A stretch of 56,026 bases of DNA from Candidatus Competibacteraceae bacterium (GTDB lineage Bacteria; Pseudomonadota; Gammaproteobacteria; Competibacterales; Competibacteraceae). The notes under the pieces were generated by a model, which worked only from the letters and a program-made list of their open reading frames with translations, had not been told where the DNA came from and ran no database searches. Position numbers and translations under genes: made by a program. Positions within the stretch are counted from its first letter, which is position 1. The number at the start of each line of letters is the position of its first letter. Below, piece by piece: positions 44,049-54,711 of the stretch. Location of the stretch: the NCBI GenBank assembly GCA_003989065.1, contig RXIW01000014.1:1-56026 (forward strand), in the 5' to 3' direction.

Positions 44049-44444
44049 ATGCAAACCAAGCATATGGCTGTTATATTTGCAGTCCTGTTCACTATTTCAA
44101 ATGCGGTGATCGCTGAAGAATGCAATAGCAGATGGGAAAATTCCGGTTTTATAATGGATTGCCTTTCAGCGCGTTATAAAGCAGCGGAGCAGGAATTGAA
44201 TGCGGTATATGATAAAGCAATGCAATCGCTTTCGAGCGATGGCAGGCTCAAACTCGAAGCTGCTCAAAAAGCGTGGCTGAAATATCGTGACGCCAGTCTT
44301 TCATTCATAACGGAGGTGAATAGAAATACAGGATCTACCGGTAATTTTATCATCGAGGAATACCGAGTCACGCTTGAGAAAAAACGAGTGGCAGAGTTGA
44401 AGTATGTACTCAGCGGCCCCGATGCCGGTCCGGCTGAATGGTAA
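44049..44444 (+). CDS. LprI/DUF1311-like secreted protein
   Basis: Small exported protein (131 aa) with a signal peptide MQTKHMAVIFAVLFTISNAVIA. The mature part has the DUF1311 pattern: a first cysteine near the start, MDCLSARYKAAEQELNAVYD, then EAAQKAWLKYRDASLSF. The family includes LprI, a lysozyme inhibitor of mycobacteria, but most members have no known role. GGAGG lies about 6 nt before the ATG. The gene is clearly richer in A+T than its neighbours, a sign of transfer. Confidence 0.85.
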   Translation: MQTKHMAVIFAVLFTISNAVIAEECNSRWENSGFIMDCLSARYKAAEQELNAVYDKAMQSLSSDGRLKLEAAQKAWLKYRDASLSFITEVNRNTGSTGNFIIEEYRVTLEKKRVAELKYVLSGPDAGPAEW

Positions 44445-44596
44445 GCGACGGTATCAGACCAGTCGTGATGGAGTTGTGGTTGTAATGGAATGGTCTACGT
44501 CCACTCGCCGTAATTTATAACCCCTATCCCCATCCTTCATCTTCCATGCATCCCGAGCCGCTGGAAGACACCGCTCGTCATCGTCGGAAATTCGGC

Positions 44597-47500
44597 CTAG
44601 GCTGGCTTCGAGGGCGTCTCGGGGGGTGTCGTCGGTGCTCTTGCGGTGGAATCGCCGCCGAGCAGGGCATGGAGCTTGTTGGCCAGCTGGGATTTGCGAT
44701 AGGGCTTGCTGAGCCAGCCCGCGCCTTCCTGGCGATTGAACGCCGCTAAATGGTGGCCGATGTAGCCCGAGGTGAACAAGACCTTGAGATGCGGCCAGCG
44801 TTGCTGGGCGATGCGGGCCAGATCCGCTCCGCTTTCACCGCCTGGCAACACCACATCGGTGAACAACGCCACCACCTGCGGCGTCTCCGCCAATATCTGC
44901 AGCGCGGTGGCGGCGATATCGGCTTCGACGGTGCGATAGCCCAGGCTCTGCAGCATGTTCACCGCCAGTTGCCGCACCATCGCTTCGTCCTCGACCACCA
45001 GGATCAGCTGTCCCTGACCGGGTTGGGACAGGGTTTCCCCTACATGGGCGGCTGAGACCGGGTCGGGAACCGTTTCGCTGGCCGGTAGGTAGATATGGAT
45101 GGTGGTACCGTGCCCCAGCTCGCTGTACAGCTGAATGGTGCCCGCCATCTGGTTGACCAGTCCGTACACCATGCTCAACCCCAGCCCGCTGCCCTTGCCA
45201 ACTTTTTTGGTAGTGAAGAACGGCTCCAGCGCGCGTTCCAGTACTTCCGGCGGCATGCCGGTGCCGGTATCGCGCACCGTCAGCAGCGCATAGCAGCCCG
45301 GTTTGATCGGCCGGTGCAGCGCGGCATATTCCTCGTCGAGCCAGACCGTGGCGGTTTCCAGAGTCAGCCGGCCACCGTTGGGCATGGCGTCGCGGGCGTT
45401 CAGCGCCAGGTTGAGCAGGGCGGTCTCGAACTGGTTGCGGTCGATAACGGTCGTGGCCAGATCATCGGCCAGCAGCGTCTCCAGTTCGATGGTCTCCCCC
45501 AGAGTGCGGCGCAACAGATCACTGATCGCCTTGACCAGGGTGTTCAGATTGGTCGGCTTGGCTTGCAGGGGTTGCCGTCGTCCGAAGGCCAGCAACTGGC
45601 GGATCAGGGTCGCGCCGCGCTCCACCGCTCCCAGGGCCCGTTGGGTCAGATCCCGCAGTTCCACCTGATCGAGCCGCTCGGTCAAAAGTTCCAGATTGCC
45701 CTGGATGATGGCGAGCAAGTTGTTGAAGTCGTGGGCTACGCCACCGGTGAGCTGGCCGATGGCCTCCATTTTCTGGGCATGGCGTAGACTCTCTTCGGTC
45801 AGTCGATGCTGGGTCACGTCGCGGGCCAGCAGCACCACCGCGGGCCGGCCCAGCACCAGGCCATCCAGCGGGGCGACTCGCGCCTCGAAGTGGTGCTTGC
45901 CGGATTTGCGAAACGGCAATTCGTATTCGAAATTTTGGATCTGCCGGGTGCGCAGGGTCTGCTGGATGGCGGCGATGGCCTTGCGCGCGATCGCCTCCGG
46001 CAGTACCTCGCTGAGCAGCCGATCCTTGAGGCTGGCCGGATCGGTGTGGAGCAGTTCGGGCTGGGGCGTGAGAATCTCCAGGTAGCGGCCGTCCTGATCC
46101 AGCACCAGCAGCACGTCGGGAACGGCGTGGATGATGGCGCGCAGGCGGGCCGCGCTTTCCCGCAGCGCGGCTTCGGCCCGCTTGCGTTCGGTGATGTCCC
46201 GGATGAAAAAGACCATGCCTAGCCGTTTGCCCCGGCTTTCCAGTAGGGCGGTGGAGCATTCGACCGTCAGGATCGAGCCGTCCTTGTGGAACAGGACGTC
46301 TTCGTGATCGCGAACGGTGGCGCCGGTGGTGTGGATGGTGGCCAGTGGGCATTGGTTGAGCGGCAGCGGATGGTGATCGAGATCGTGGCGATGTAGCCGC
46401 TCATGCAGACTGGCGTCGATGAGTTCGTCGGCGCGATAGCCGAATACCCGTTCCGCCTCCGGATTGATGCAGCGGATGCGCCCTTCCGCATCGGTGACGA
46501 TGATCGAATCGGTGGCGCTGTCGGTGATGGCCTGGTTCAGGCGCAGCTGATAGAGCCATTTCTCTTCGACCCGCTTGCGTTCGGTGATGTCGGAGAACAT
46601 GGCGACCGCGCCGATGATCGTTTCGTCGCGCCGGACGGGCGCGGCGCTGATCAACATGTCATAGGAGCTGCCGTCGGGTCGCACCACCCGGGCTTCCGCG
46701 CCGATGGTGGTCGCGCCGTGCAGGGCTTTGTGCATCGGCCACGCCTGCAACGGTATCGGGTGGCCATCGGGATAATAAGCCTTGCCCCACAGGAAACTGG
46801 GGCCGGTCTCCGGCTCGGCCCGGTCTTCGCCCAGCGCTAGACGGCGGGCGGCGGCGTTGACCAACAGCGGGTTGCCCTGGGCGTCGCACATCACGATCGC
46901 TTCGGCGGCCTGCTGGAGGATGGTTTCCAACAGATCCTTCTGTTCGGCCAGCTTGGCTTCCGCCTGCTTGCGGGCAGTGATGTCGTGGGCGATGCCGAAC
47001 AGGCCGATGACCTCGCCCTGGCTGTCGACGATGATGCCTTTGGTGGATTGATAGACCCGTTTTTCCCCGCCGGCCGTGGTCAGGGTTTCCTCCAGGATGG
47101 CCGTGGTCCTGCCTTCCAGCACCCGGCGATCGCCGACCATGATCTGATCGGCCTCGTCCACTGGAAACAGGTGGGTATCGTCCTGACCGATCACCTCGTC
47201 GGGGTTGCGGCCGGCAATGCGGGCCAGGGCGCTGTTGATGAGCAGATAGCGCCCTTGCAGATCCTTGATGAAGATGGCGTCGGAGGTGCTTTCGACCAGG
47301 GTTTGCAGCAGGGTCCGGCTGTGGTCCAGCGCGACTTCGGTCTCCCGCCGCTCGGTCAGGTGCAGCTGATTTTCCCATTCGCGGCGGTAGCTCTCGGCCA
47401 CCAGGCGGATATGATGCTGCCGCCAACCCAGGGTGACGACCAGCGCCGCCGCCGCGATCAGCAGCGCCGCCACCAGCGCCACCCGCGCCATCTGAGTCCG

Positions 47501-48496
47501 CAGCGGGGCATCGATCGCTTCGATGTCGACTTCGACCACCACCGACCAGGTAGTCTCGGGTATGGCCTGGACGGCTGCCAGCACTGGGATCCGCTGATAA
47601 TTGACGCCTGCGATCACTCCGGTCCGACCCTGGACCGCCTGCGCCGCCACCAGCTGCGGGGTGGACAGCGGCAGACGAAACTGCAAGGGGGCGTTCGGGC
47701 GGTCGCGCAGCTCGTTCAGATACTCGACGCTGTCGCCCTGCCGCCGGACCAGCAGGGTCTCGGCGCCCGGACTGGTGGCGGTGGGCCAGCTCCGGATCAA
47801 TGGATAGAGATACTGGGTCGGGTCGATCTTGAGCAGCAGGACGCCGACCGCAGAGCCGCGATCGTCGATGCCATCCATCAGCGGCACGATCAGGTCGAGA
47901 TCGATGGGACTGTCGAGATGATCGTGACGGCGATGGAGATCGCCGATGATGACCTGGCCGCTGGTCATGGCTTGCCGCACCAGCGCCTGCTGCTCCGGGT
48001 GGAGCTGGTTGGCCCCGGCGCTGAGGCGGATCTGGCCGCTGGGGTCGAGCAACAGCGCTGCGGTGAAGCCGAAGGTCTCCTGCAATGCCGTCAGCCAGGC
48101 CGACAGTCGCGCACTGTCATCCGGCGCGTCGGTGTCGAACCAGTGACGCACCGTGGCGGACAGGAATGGCTCACGGGCGATGAATTCGCCGTCGCTGCGC
48201 CGTTCGGCCAGCCAGTGGGCGATCTCTTCGGCCTTGCGGTTGGCGATGGTCGACAGCTCGTCGGTCCTGGCCTGGCCTATGGCCTGGCGCTGGTGGGCAT
48301 AGACGGTATATCCCAGCCCGCCGATCAGGCTGGCCAGGATGAGAAAGATGACCACCGGCACACGCACGCTGCGCCAGAGCGAGGGGAAAGTGGGCGTGGA
48401 ATTCTGGTGGCCCGGCAGCCCCGGCGTTGTTTCGCCGCCGACGGGCGATACGCCAGGACCGGACCGGTCCCACGGCCGGGTTGAGTGGTCAGCCAT
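44597..48496 (-). CDS. multi-PAS hybrid sensor histidine kinase with C-terminal receiver
   Basis: Large membrane kinase (1,299 aa). Order: TM1 (~46-66), a periplasmic Cache-like sensor (~70-340), TM2 (~345-367), four PAS/PAC units (about 398-510, 520-640, 645-770, 780-905), the dimerisation domain with phospho-His in [20 protein letters not shown], the ATPase domain ([32 protein letters not shown]) and a receiver ([20 protein letters not shown], phospho-Asp in [10 protein letters not shown]). No output regulator follows. It starts 39 bp after the outer-membrane factor of the AcrAB-type operon on the same strand, so it may be co-transcribed with the pump. Confidence 0.9.
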   Translation of the reverse strand: MADHSTRPWDRSGPGVSPVGGETTPGLPGHQNSTPTFPSLWRSVRVPVVIFLILASLIGGLGYTVYAHQRQAIGQARTDELSTIANRKAEEIAHWLAERRSDGEFIAREPFLSATVRHWFDTDAPDDSARLSAWLTALQETFGFTAALLLDPSGQIRLSAGANQLHPEQQALVRQAMTSGQVIIGDLHRRHDHLDSPIDLDLIVPLMDGIDDRGSAVGVLLLKIDPTQYLYPLIRSWPTATSPGAETLLVRRQGDSVEYLNELRDRPNAPLQFRLPLSTPQLVAAQAVQGRTGVIAGVNYQRIPVLAAVQAIPETTWSVVVEVDIEAIDAPLRTQMARVALVAALLIAAAALVVTLGWRQHHIRLVAESYRREWENQLHLTERRETEVALDHSRTLLQTLVESTSDAIFIKDLQGRYLLINSALARIAGRNPDEVIGQDDTHLFPVDEADQIMVGDRRVLEGRTTAILEETLTTAGGEKRVYQSTKGIIVDSQGEVIGLFGIAHDITARKQAEAKLAEQKDLLETILQQAAEAIVMCDAQGNPLLVNAAARRLALGEDRAEPETGPSFLWGKAYYPDGHPIPLQAWPMHKALHGATTIGAEARVVRPDGSSYDMLISAAPVRRDETIIGAVAMFSDITERKRVEEKWLYQLRLNQAITDSATDSIIVTDAEGRIRCINPEAERVFGYRADELIDASLHERLHRHDLDHHPLPLNQCPLATIHTTGATVRDHEDVLFHKDGSILTVECSTALLESRGKRLGMVFFIRDITERKRAEAALRESAARLRAIIHAVPDVLLVLDQDGRYLEILTPQPELLHTDPASLKDRLLSEVLPEAIARKAIAAIQQTLRTRQIQNFEYELPFRKSGKHHFEARVAPLDGLVLGRPAVVLLARDVTQHRLTEESLRHAQKMEAIGQLTGGVAHDFNNLLAIIQGNLELLTERLDQVELRDLTQRALGAVERGATLIRQLLAFGRRQPLQAKPTNLNTLVKAISDLLRRTLGETIELETLLADDLATTVIDRNQFETALLNLALNARDAMPNGGRLTLETATVWLDEEYAALHRPIKPGCYALLTVRDTGTGMPPEVLERALEPFFTTKKVGKGSGLGLSMVYGLVNQMAGTIQLYSELGHGTTIHIYLPASETVPDPVSAAHVGETLSQPGQGQLILVVEDEAMVRQLAVNMLQSLGYRTVEADIAATALQILAETPQVVALFTDVVLPGGESGADLARIAQQRWPHLKVLFTSGYIGHHLAAFNRQEGAGWLSKPYRKSQLANKLHALLGGDSTARAPTTPPETPSKPA

Positions 48497-48535
48497 GACG
48501 ATGACGCTCAGCCAGACCGGAACCGGTCCGATCGT

Positions 48536-49975
48536 TCATGAGGTCGGCGGCTGTACAGCGGCTACAGGCGTTGGCGGGGCGCTGATCCGTTCCGCCTCGT
48601 TGACCCAGCCGCCGCCCAGGGCGGCGTACACCGACACCAGCGCCGTGTACAGTTGACCCTGACTCTGCACGTATTGCAGCTGGGCGGAGTACAGATTGCG
48701 TTCGGCGTCGACCACCGTCAGGTAGTCGGAATAGCCGTTCTGGTAGCGCAGGGTGGCGAGATCCAGGTAGCGCTGCAGGGCGTTGACCTGGGCCTGCTGA
48801 TCCTGCAACTGGGTGCGCATCGTGCTGACCGCGATCAGGCTGTCGTCCACTTCGGCGAACGCTTTCTGAATGACCTTCTGGTAATTCAACAGCGCTTGTT
48901 GCTGCACCGCTTCCGCCGCTTGCAACTGGCCGGTCAGGGTGCCGCCGGTGAAGATCGGCTGGGTCAGCTGGCCGGCGAATTGCCAGGTCTTGGACGGGCC
49001 GTCGAATAGATCGGACAGCTCGGTGCTGGCGGTGCCGAGCAGGCCGGTCAGCGAGATGTTGGGGTAGAACGCGGCCTTGGCTACGCCGATGAGGGCGTTG
49101 GCGGCGATCAGCTGCTGTTCGGCGTCGAGGATGTCCGGGCGGCGCTCCAGCAGATCGGACGGCAGTCCGGCCGGCACCTGGGGCAGCGCCAGTTGATCCA
49201 GGGTTGGACCTCGGGCGATCTTGCCCGGATTGCGTCCCAGCAGCAGGCTGATGGCGTTTTCCTGCTGGGCGATCTGCCGCTCCAGCAGGGGAACCTGCAC
49301 CGCTGCGTTCTGGTACTCGGCCACCGCCTGCTGGTAGTCCAGCTCACCGATCAGCCCGGCCTGGAGCCGCAGACCGTTGATTCGCACCGATTCGCTGCGG
49401 GTTTCCAGGGTCGCTCGGGTCACGGCCAGCTGCTTGTCGTAATTGAGCAGCTGTACGTAGCTATTGGCCACCAGGCTGACCAGAGACAGGATCACGGTGC
49501 GCTTGGCCTGTTCGGTCGCCAGCAGTTGAGCCTGGGCCGCCGCCGAGGCGTTGCGCAGCTTGCCCCACAAGTCGAGATCGAACGACACCCCCAGATTGAC
49601 CTGGAATAGATTGTTGGTCAACGGCGTTCCCGGCGACACGGTGCTTTCGCCGCTGCGAGTCCGCGCGCCGGCGGCGTCGGCCCCAACCTGCGGGAACTCC
49701 GCGCCATGGACCGCGCCATAGCGGCCCATGTACTCCTGGACCCGCGCGCTGGCGATCTGCACGTCCTTGTTTTCCCGCAGCGCGGTCTGGACGAGATCGC
49801 TCAAGATCGGATCGTTGAACTGTTCCCACCAGGCCGTGTTGGCGAAATCGTTGGCCTGTTGAATGTCGACCTGCCACTGGGCCGGGATCGGTACCGTCGG
49901 GCGTTCGTAGGTCGGGGCGAGCGAGCAGCCGGCGAGAGCGATGCCGAGTGCGGATACGAGCACGATTTTACGCAT
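48536..49975 (-). CDS. OprM-type outer-membrane efflux lipoprotein
   Basis: TolC-fold outer-membrane channel (479 aa) for the adjacent AcrB-type pump. Signal peptide with lipobox ALAGC; mature start SLAPTYERPTVPIPAQW is typical of OprM/AdeK. Later OEP repeats include DLLERRPDILDAEQQLIAAN. AGGAG serves either the ATG at 49975 or the GTG at 49978 just before it. The start overlaps the permease stop by 8 bp. Confidence 0.93.
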   Translation of the reverse strand: MRKIVLVSALGIALAGCSLAPTYERPTVPIPAQWQVDIQQANDFANTAWWEQFNDPILSDLVQTALRENKDVQIASARVQEYMGRYGAVHGAEFPQVGADAAGARTRSGESTVSPGTPLTNNLFQVNLGVSFDLDLWGKLRNASAAAQAQLLATEQAKRTVILSLVSLVANSYVQLLNYDKQLAVTRATLETRSESVRINGLRLQAGLIGELDYQQAVAEYQNAAVQVPLLERQIAQQENAISLLLGRNPGKIARGPTLDQLALPQVPAGLPSDLLERRPDILDAEQQLIAANALIGVAKAAFYPNISLTGLLGTASTELSDLFDGPSKTWQFAGQLTQPIFTGGTLTGQLQAAEAVQQQALLNYQKVIQKAFAEVDDSLIAVSTMRTQLQDQQAQVNALQRYLDLATLRYQNGYSDYLTVVDAERNLYSAQLQYVQSQGQLYTALVSVYAALGGGWVNEAERISAPPTPVAAVQPPTS

Positions 49976-52900
49976 CACGGCGTTCTCCTGCGGCGGGCGT
50001 GGTGGGAGTAGCCGGCGGCGCTGCCAGGGCCGGCGGTTCCTGCTCCGGCAGCGCTGGCGATTGTTCGGCCGGTTGGTGGCCGCCCCGCGCGCTACCGCTG
50101 CCTTCGAACAGCCGGAAGAACATCGGTACGAAGAAGATTGCCAGTACGGTGGCCGAAGTCATGCCACCGACGATGCCGGTGCCGATCGAGTGCCGGCTGT
50201 TAGCGCCGGCCCCGGTAGCGATCACCAGCGGAATAGCGCCGAGGATGAAGGCCAGCGAGGTCATCAGGATCGGTCGGAACCGCAACCGGGCCGCTTCCAC
50301 CGCCGCTTCCAGGGTCGGCATGCCCTCCTCATGCTTCATCACCGCGAATTCCACGATCAGGATGGCGTTCTTGGCCGCCAAGCCGACCAGGGTCAACAGG
50401 CCGATCTGGAAGTACACGTCATTTTCCATCCCGCGCAGCCAGACCGCCATCAGTGCGCCGAAGATGCCGAACGGCACCGCCATCAGCACGCTGAATGGCA
50501 ACGACCACTTCTCATACTGGGCCGCCAGGATCAGGAACACCATGATCAGGCCGTAGACGAACACCATGGCCGAATCGCCGCCGACCTTCTTTTCCTGATA
50601 GGCTTGGCCGCTCCAACCGAAGGAATAGCCGGATGGCAGCACCTCGCGGGCCACCGCTTCCATGGCGGCCAGGGCCTGACCGGAGCTGTAGCCGGCCGCT
50701 GCGCCGCCGGTCACCTTGGCGGCGGGGAAGGTATTGAAACGGGTGATCAGGTTGGGGGCGCTGGTGTAGTTCAGCTTGGTCACGGCCGCCAACGGCACCA
50801 TGCCGCCGCTGTTGGAGCGTACGTAAACCTGGTTGATGTCGTCGGGCCGGGAACGATATTCCGGGGCCGCCTGCACGATCACCTGCCACACCTGGCTCAG
50901 ATAGTTGAACTGGCTGATATACATCGAGCCGAACAAAGCCTGCAGGGTGCTGAACACGGTGCTGACCGGCACATCCAGAGTGCGGGCCTGTTCACGATCC
51001 AGGGTCACGTACAACTGCTGCGAGGCCGGGTTGATCGTGGTGGTCAGGCCGTGCAGTTCCGGCCGCTGGTTGGCCTTGGCGACGAAATCCTTGGTGACCT
51101 TGGCCAGTTGGGCGATGTTGCCTTCGCCGCGACTTTGGATCCAGAACTCGAAGCCGCCGGTGGTGCCGAGACCGGGAATCGATGGCGGGTTGAACACCAG
51201 CGCGACCACCTCGCCGAACTTGATGAAGTGTCCCATCACTTCGCGGATGACGTTGGGGGCGCTTTCCTTGGCGCTCTTACGCTCTGCGTAGTCCTTGAAC
51301 GACACGAACAGGGTGGTGTCGGTGGTCTTCTGCTGCGAATCGAGCAGGCTATAGCCATTGACCGACACCACGCTGTTGACCGCCGGATTGGCCCGGAAGA
51401 TCTCGCTCATCTGGGCGGCGGCGGCCGAGGTGCGGTCCAGACTGGCGCCATCGGGCATGATGCCCACGCCGAACACGTAGCCCTGATCCTCATCGGGCAC
51501 GAAGCTGCTGGGCACTTTCTCGAACAGGGCATAGATCGCCACCAGCATCACCGCGAACAGGGTCAATCCCACCAGCACGCGTTTGGTGACGAAGCGCACC
51601 CCTTCGGCGTAACCGCGGGTGACCCAGTCGAAGCCACGGTTGAAGGGACCGAAGAAGAAGCGGTAGAGCAGATCGGTGCGTTGATCGCCGTGCTCGCCTG
51701 GCTTGAGCATCAGGGCCGCCAGCGCCGGGCTGAGGGTCAGCGCCACCAGACCGGAGATGGCGACCGAGATGGCGATGGTGATGGCGAACTGTTTGTACAG
51801 CTGCCCGGTCATCCCGCCCAAGAAACCGACCGGCACGAACACCGCGCTCAAGACCAGTACGACGGCGATCACCGGCCCGGTCACTTCTTCCATGGCGCGA
51901 TGCGCCGCCTCCTTGGGCGACAGATGGAATTCGGCCATGTTGCGTTCGACGTTCTCCACCACCACGATGGCGTCGTCCACCACGATACCGATGGCGAGCA
52001 CCATGCCGAACAGGGTGAGCATGTTGATCGAGAACCCGAGCAGATACATCCCGCCGAAGGTGGCGACCACCGAGACGATCACCGCGACGATGGGGATGAC
52101 CGTGGCCCGCCAGCTTTGCAGGAACAGGTAGACCACCAGGATGACCAGCACGATGGCTTCCAGCAGGGTTTTCACCACCTCGTCGATCGAGGCTTGCACG
52201 AATTTGGTGGTGTCCAGGGCAACGTCATAGTCGATACCGGACGGGAAGCTCTTCTTCAGTTCTTCCAGGGCTTCGCGCACCTGCTTGGACACCGCCAGGG
52301 CGTTGGCGCCGGCCTGCTGGTACACCGCGATGGCGGTACCGATCTTGCCGTTGAAACGGCTACGCAGGTTGTAGCTCTGCATGCCCAGGGTCACGTAGCC
52401 GACGTCCTTGAGCCGCAACACCCCCGCGCCGCTGGTGCTGGCGCGCAGGATGATGTTCTCGAATTCCTCCGGTGTGGCCAACCGGCCCTGAGTGGAGACC
52501 GGGAAGGTCAGCTCCACCGGACCGTTGGTCGGCGACTGGCCAATCTGGCCGATGGCGAATTGCTGGTTCTGGCTTTGGATGGCGCCGATCACCTCGTCGG
52601 TGGTCAGGCCCAACTCGCTCATCCGATCCGGTTTCAGCCAGATGCGCATGGCATAGTTGGGGATGCCGAAGATGCTGGACTGGTTGGCGCCGGGAATCCG
52701 CTGCAGGGCGTTGAGGACGTAGAGGTAGGCGTAGTTGCCGACGAAGGTCTCGTCACGGCTGCCGTCGGGTGAATAGAGCGCGATCACCATCAGGAAGGTG
52801 GACGATTTGGTCTGGACCTGGACGCCCTGTTTGGAGACTTCCGACGGCAACTGCGGCAAAGCCAGGCTGACCTGATTCTGGACGTTGACCTGGGCGATGT

Positions 52901-53204
52901 CGGGATTGGTGCCGATGTCGAAGAACACGTTCAGCGTCATATTGCCGGTCGACGAACTGGACGAGTACATGTACATCAGGTTGTCGACGCTGTTGACCTG
53001 CTGTTCGATCGGTGCAGCCACGCTTTGCGAAACCACATCGGCGCTGGCGCCGGGATAGGTGGCGTTGACCTGAATCTGCACCGGGGTGATATCGGGGTAC
53101 TGGGCGATCGGCAAGGCTCCGATCGCGGTCAGGCCAGCCAGCGTCAGCAGGATGGAGATGACGGCGGCGAAGACCGGGCGGTCGATGAAAAAATGGGAGA
53201 TCAT
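49968..53204 (-). CDS. AcrB/MexB-type (HAE1) RND multidrug efflux permease
   Basis: Trimeric inner-membrane drug/proton antiporter (1,078 aa). N-terminus MISHFFIDRPVFAAVISILL, then ALPIAQYPDITPVQIQVNAT and the TM4 relay GIVVDDAIVVVENVERNMAE. Two large periplasmic loops and twelve helices fit the HAE1 family. GAGGG stands 6 nt before the ATG, 14 bp after the adaptor gene. Substrates are unknown; close relatives export many hydrophobic drugs. Confidence 0.94.
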   Translation of the reverse strand: MISHFFIDRPVFAAVISILLTLAGLTAIGALPIAQYPDITPVQIQVNATYPGASADVVSQSVAAPIEQQVNSVDNLMYMYSSSSSTGNMTLNVFFDIGTNPDIAQVNVQNQVSLALPQLPSEVSKQGVQVQTKSSTFLMVIALYSPDGSRDETFVGNYAYLYVLNALQRIPGANQSSIFGIPNYAMRIWLKPDRMSELGLTTDEVIGAIQSQNQQFAIGQIGQSPTNGPVELTFPVSTQGRLATPEEFENIILRASTSGAGVLRLKDVGYVTLGMQSYNLRSRFNGKIGTAIAVYQQAGANALAVSKQVREALEELKKSFPSGIDYDVALDTTKFVQASIDEVVKTLLEAIVLVILVVYLFLQSWRATVIPIVAVIVSVVATFGGMYLLGFSINMLTLFGMVLAIGIVVDDAIVVVENVERNMAEFHLSPKEAAHRAMEEVTGPVIAVVLVLSAVFVPVGFLGGMTGQLYKQFAITIAISVAISGLVALTLSPALAALMLKPGEHGDQRTDLLYRFFFGPFNRGFDWVTRGYAEGVRFVTKRVLVGLTLFAVMLVAIYALFEKVPSSFVPDEDQGYVFGVGIMPDGASLDRTSAAAAQMSEIFRANPAVNSVVSVNGYSLLDSQQKTTDTTLFVSFKDYAERKSAKESAPNVIREVMGHFIKFGEVVALVFNPPSIPGLGTTGGFEFWIQSRGEGNIAQLAKVTKDFVAKANQRPELHGLTTTINPASQQLYVTLDREQARTLDVPVSTVFSTLQALFGSMYISQFNYLSQVWQVIVQAAPEYRSRPDDINQVYVRSNSGGMVPLAAVTKLNYTSAPNLITRFNTFPAAKVTGGAAAGYSSGQALAAMEAVAREVLPSGYSFGWSGQAYQEKKVGGDSAMVFVYGLIMVFLILAAQYEKWSLPFSVLMAVPFGIFGALMAVWLRGMENDVYFQIGLLTLVGLAAKNAILIVEFAVMKHEEGMPTLEAAVEAARLRFRPILMTSLAFILGAIPLVIATGAGANSRHSIGTGIVGGMTSATVLAIFFVPMFFRLFEGSGSARGGHQPAEQSPALPEQEPPALAAPPATPTTPAAGERRDA

Positions 53205-53218
53205 CGGGCGCCCTCGAA

Positions 53219-54448
53219 TCAGGGTTTGAGCAAAGTGGCGCTGGGGACCTTCGCCGCTTCGGGCTCAGGCGCGGGCGCGGCGGCGGGCTTGATCTGCAGC
53301 GACGCACCAGGTTGCAGGCGCACCGCGCCGTCCACTACGACCCGATCGCCGGCTTCGAGTCCGGAATTGATGATCCACTGATCGCCATACCAGTCGCCGA
53401 CCTGCACCGGCTTGGCCACGGCGGTGTTGTCCGGGCCGACCACGAACACGAACTTGCCGTTGGGTCCCTGCATCACGGCGACCTGCGGCACCATGATGGC
53501 GTTGGGCCGCACCGCGCCCTTGAGCTGTACCCGCACAAACTGGCCTGGGCTCAGCTGATTGCTGGGATTGGGCACCACGGCGCGGATGTTATACGTGCCG
53601 GTCTGAGCGTTGATCACTGGATCGACGAAGGTGATCTGGCCCTTCTGCGGATAGGAGCTGCCATCGGCCAGGACGAGTTCCACCTCGACGTTGCTGAGTC
53701 CCGGCCCCTTCAACTGGCCGGATTTCTGCTGAGCCCGGATTTTCAGGACTTCGTTTTCACCGACCCCGAAGTTGACCCACATCGGGTCGATTTGCACTAC
53801 GGTGGTGAGCTGACTGCCGCTGCCGCCCGAGCGGATCAGCGCGCCCTCACGATAGGTGGAGCTGCTGGACAGGCCGGTCAACGGGGAGCGGATGGTGGTA
53901 TAGCCCAGGTTCAGCTGGGCTTGTTCAACGTTGGCCTTGGCCGCTTGCACTTGCGCCTCGGAGGCCAGCACGTTGGCGATGGAGTTGTCCAGGTCCTGTT
54001 GGCTGACGGCGTTTTGCTTGGCCAGCGGCTTGACCCGCGCTAGGGTTTGCTGGGCTCGGGTCAGTAGCGCTTGTTGTTGGGCCAGGACCGCCTTGGCGTT
54101 GTCGAGGGCGGCTTGAAAGGGCTTGGGATCGAGCTGGAACAGCAACTGGCCCTGCTTGACCAGGCTGCCTTCGGTGTAGGCGATCTTATCGAGATAGCCC
54201 TCGACCCGGGCGTTGATCTCGACCTGACGGGAGCTGGCGGTCTTGCCGGTGAATTCGAAGGTGGCCGGGGTGTTTTCCGGTTTGACTTCGACGATGGACA
54301 CCATCGTGGGTGGACGGGCCGAACCTGGCGCTGTCTGAGCCGGCGCGAGCGCTGGTCCGACGCTCAAGAGAACCGTCAGCAGTATTCCAGCGCTGGACCG
54401 CAGGCGGAATCGAGGCATGGATTTACGAACGGGGCGCGAATCTCGCAC
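53219..54448 (-). CDS. AcrA/MexA-type periplasmic adaptor
   Basis: Membrane-fusion protein (409 aa) of the AcrAB-OprM-like pump. A signal segment (AGILLTVLLSVGPALAPAQ) has no lipobox. Features: PENTPATFEFTGKTASSRQV, hairpin helices (VLAQQQALLTRAQQTLARVK), lipoyl half IRSPLTGLSSSSTYREGALI and a Pro/Ala-rich end. The GTG at 54448 is chosen because AGGAG lies 9 nt upstream; the ATG at 54418 and the ATGs further upstream have no ribosome site. First gene of the operon; no local regulator is adjacent. Confidence 0.9.
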   Translation of the reverse strand: MRDSRPVRKSMPRFRLRSSAGILLTVLLSVGPALAPAQTAPGSARPPTMVSIVEVKPENTPATFEFTGKTASSRQVEINARVEGYLDKIAYTEGSLVKQGQLLFQLDPKPFQAALDNAKAVLAQQQALLTRAQQTLARVKPLAKQNAVSQQDLDNSIANVLASEAQVQAAKANVEQAQLNLGYTTIRSPLTGLSSSSTYREGALIRSGGSGSQLTTVVQIDPMWVNFGVGENEVLKIRAQQKSGQLKGPGLSNVEVELVLADGSSYPQKGQITFVDPVINAQTGTYNIRAVVPNPSNQLSPGQFVRVQLKGAVRPNAIMVPQVAVMQGPNGKFVFVVGPDNTAVAKPVQVGDWYGDQWIINSGLEAGDRVVVDGAVRLQPGASLQIKPAAAPAPEPEAAKVPSATLLKP

Positions 54449-54711
54449 GGGACGAAACTCCTGAATGAAGTGGATTATTGGCGCAGTTCTGTAGCGACAG
54501 CCGGCATTTTTCATGGGGTGGGGCATCGAGGCTGTAGCGCGGCGCCGGGTCAGAATTGAAATCCATCGATCGAACCATCATGTTAATTTTGAATTATAGC
54601 CGATTCTTTCCCACCCACTCGATAGGGAATAGTGTAGGAGCGTCGAGCGTGGCGCTTCGTTTGTGGTCGAAACCTTGGATATCCGTCGATCGTCCTCGTC
54701 AGGAGGAGCCC

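Noticed and set aside
49941..52772. Long plus-strand frame of 943 codons opposite the AcrB-type gene
   Set aside because: It is the in-phase antisense of a GC-rich RND gene, very rich in His, Gln, Asp and Gly, with no domain and no ribosome site.
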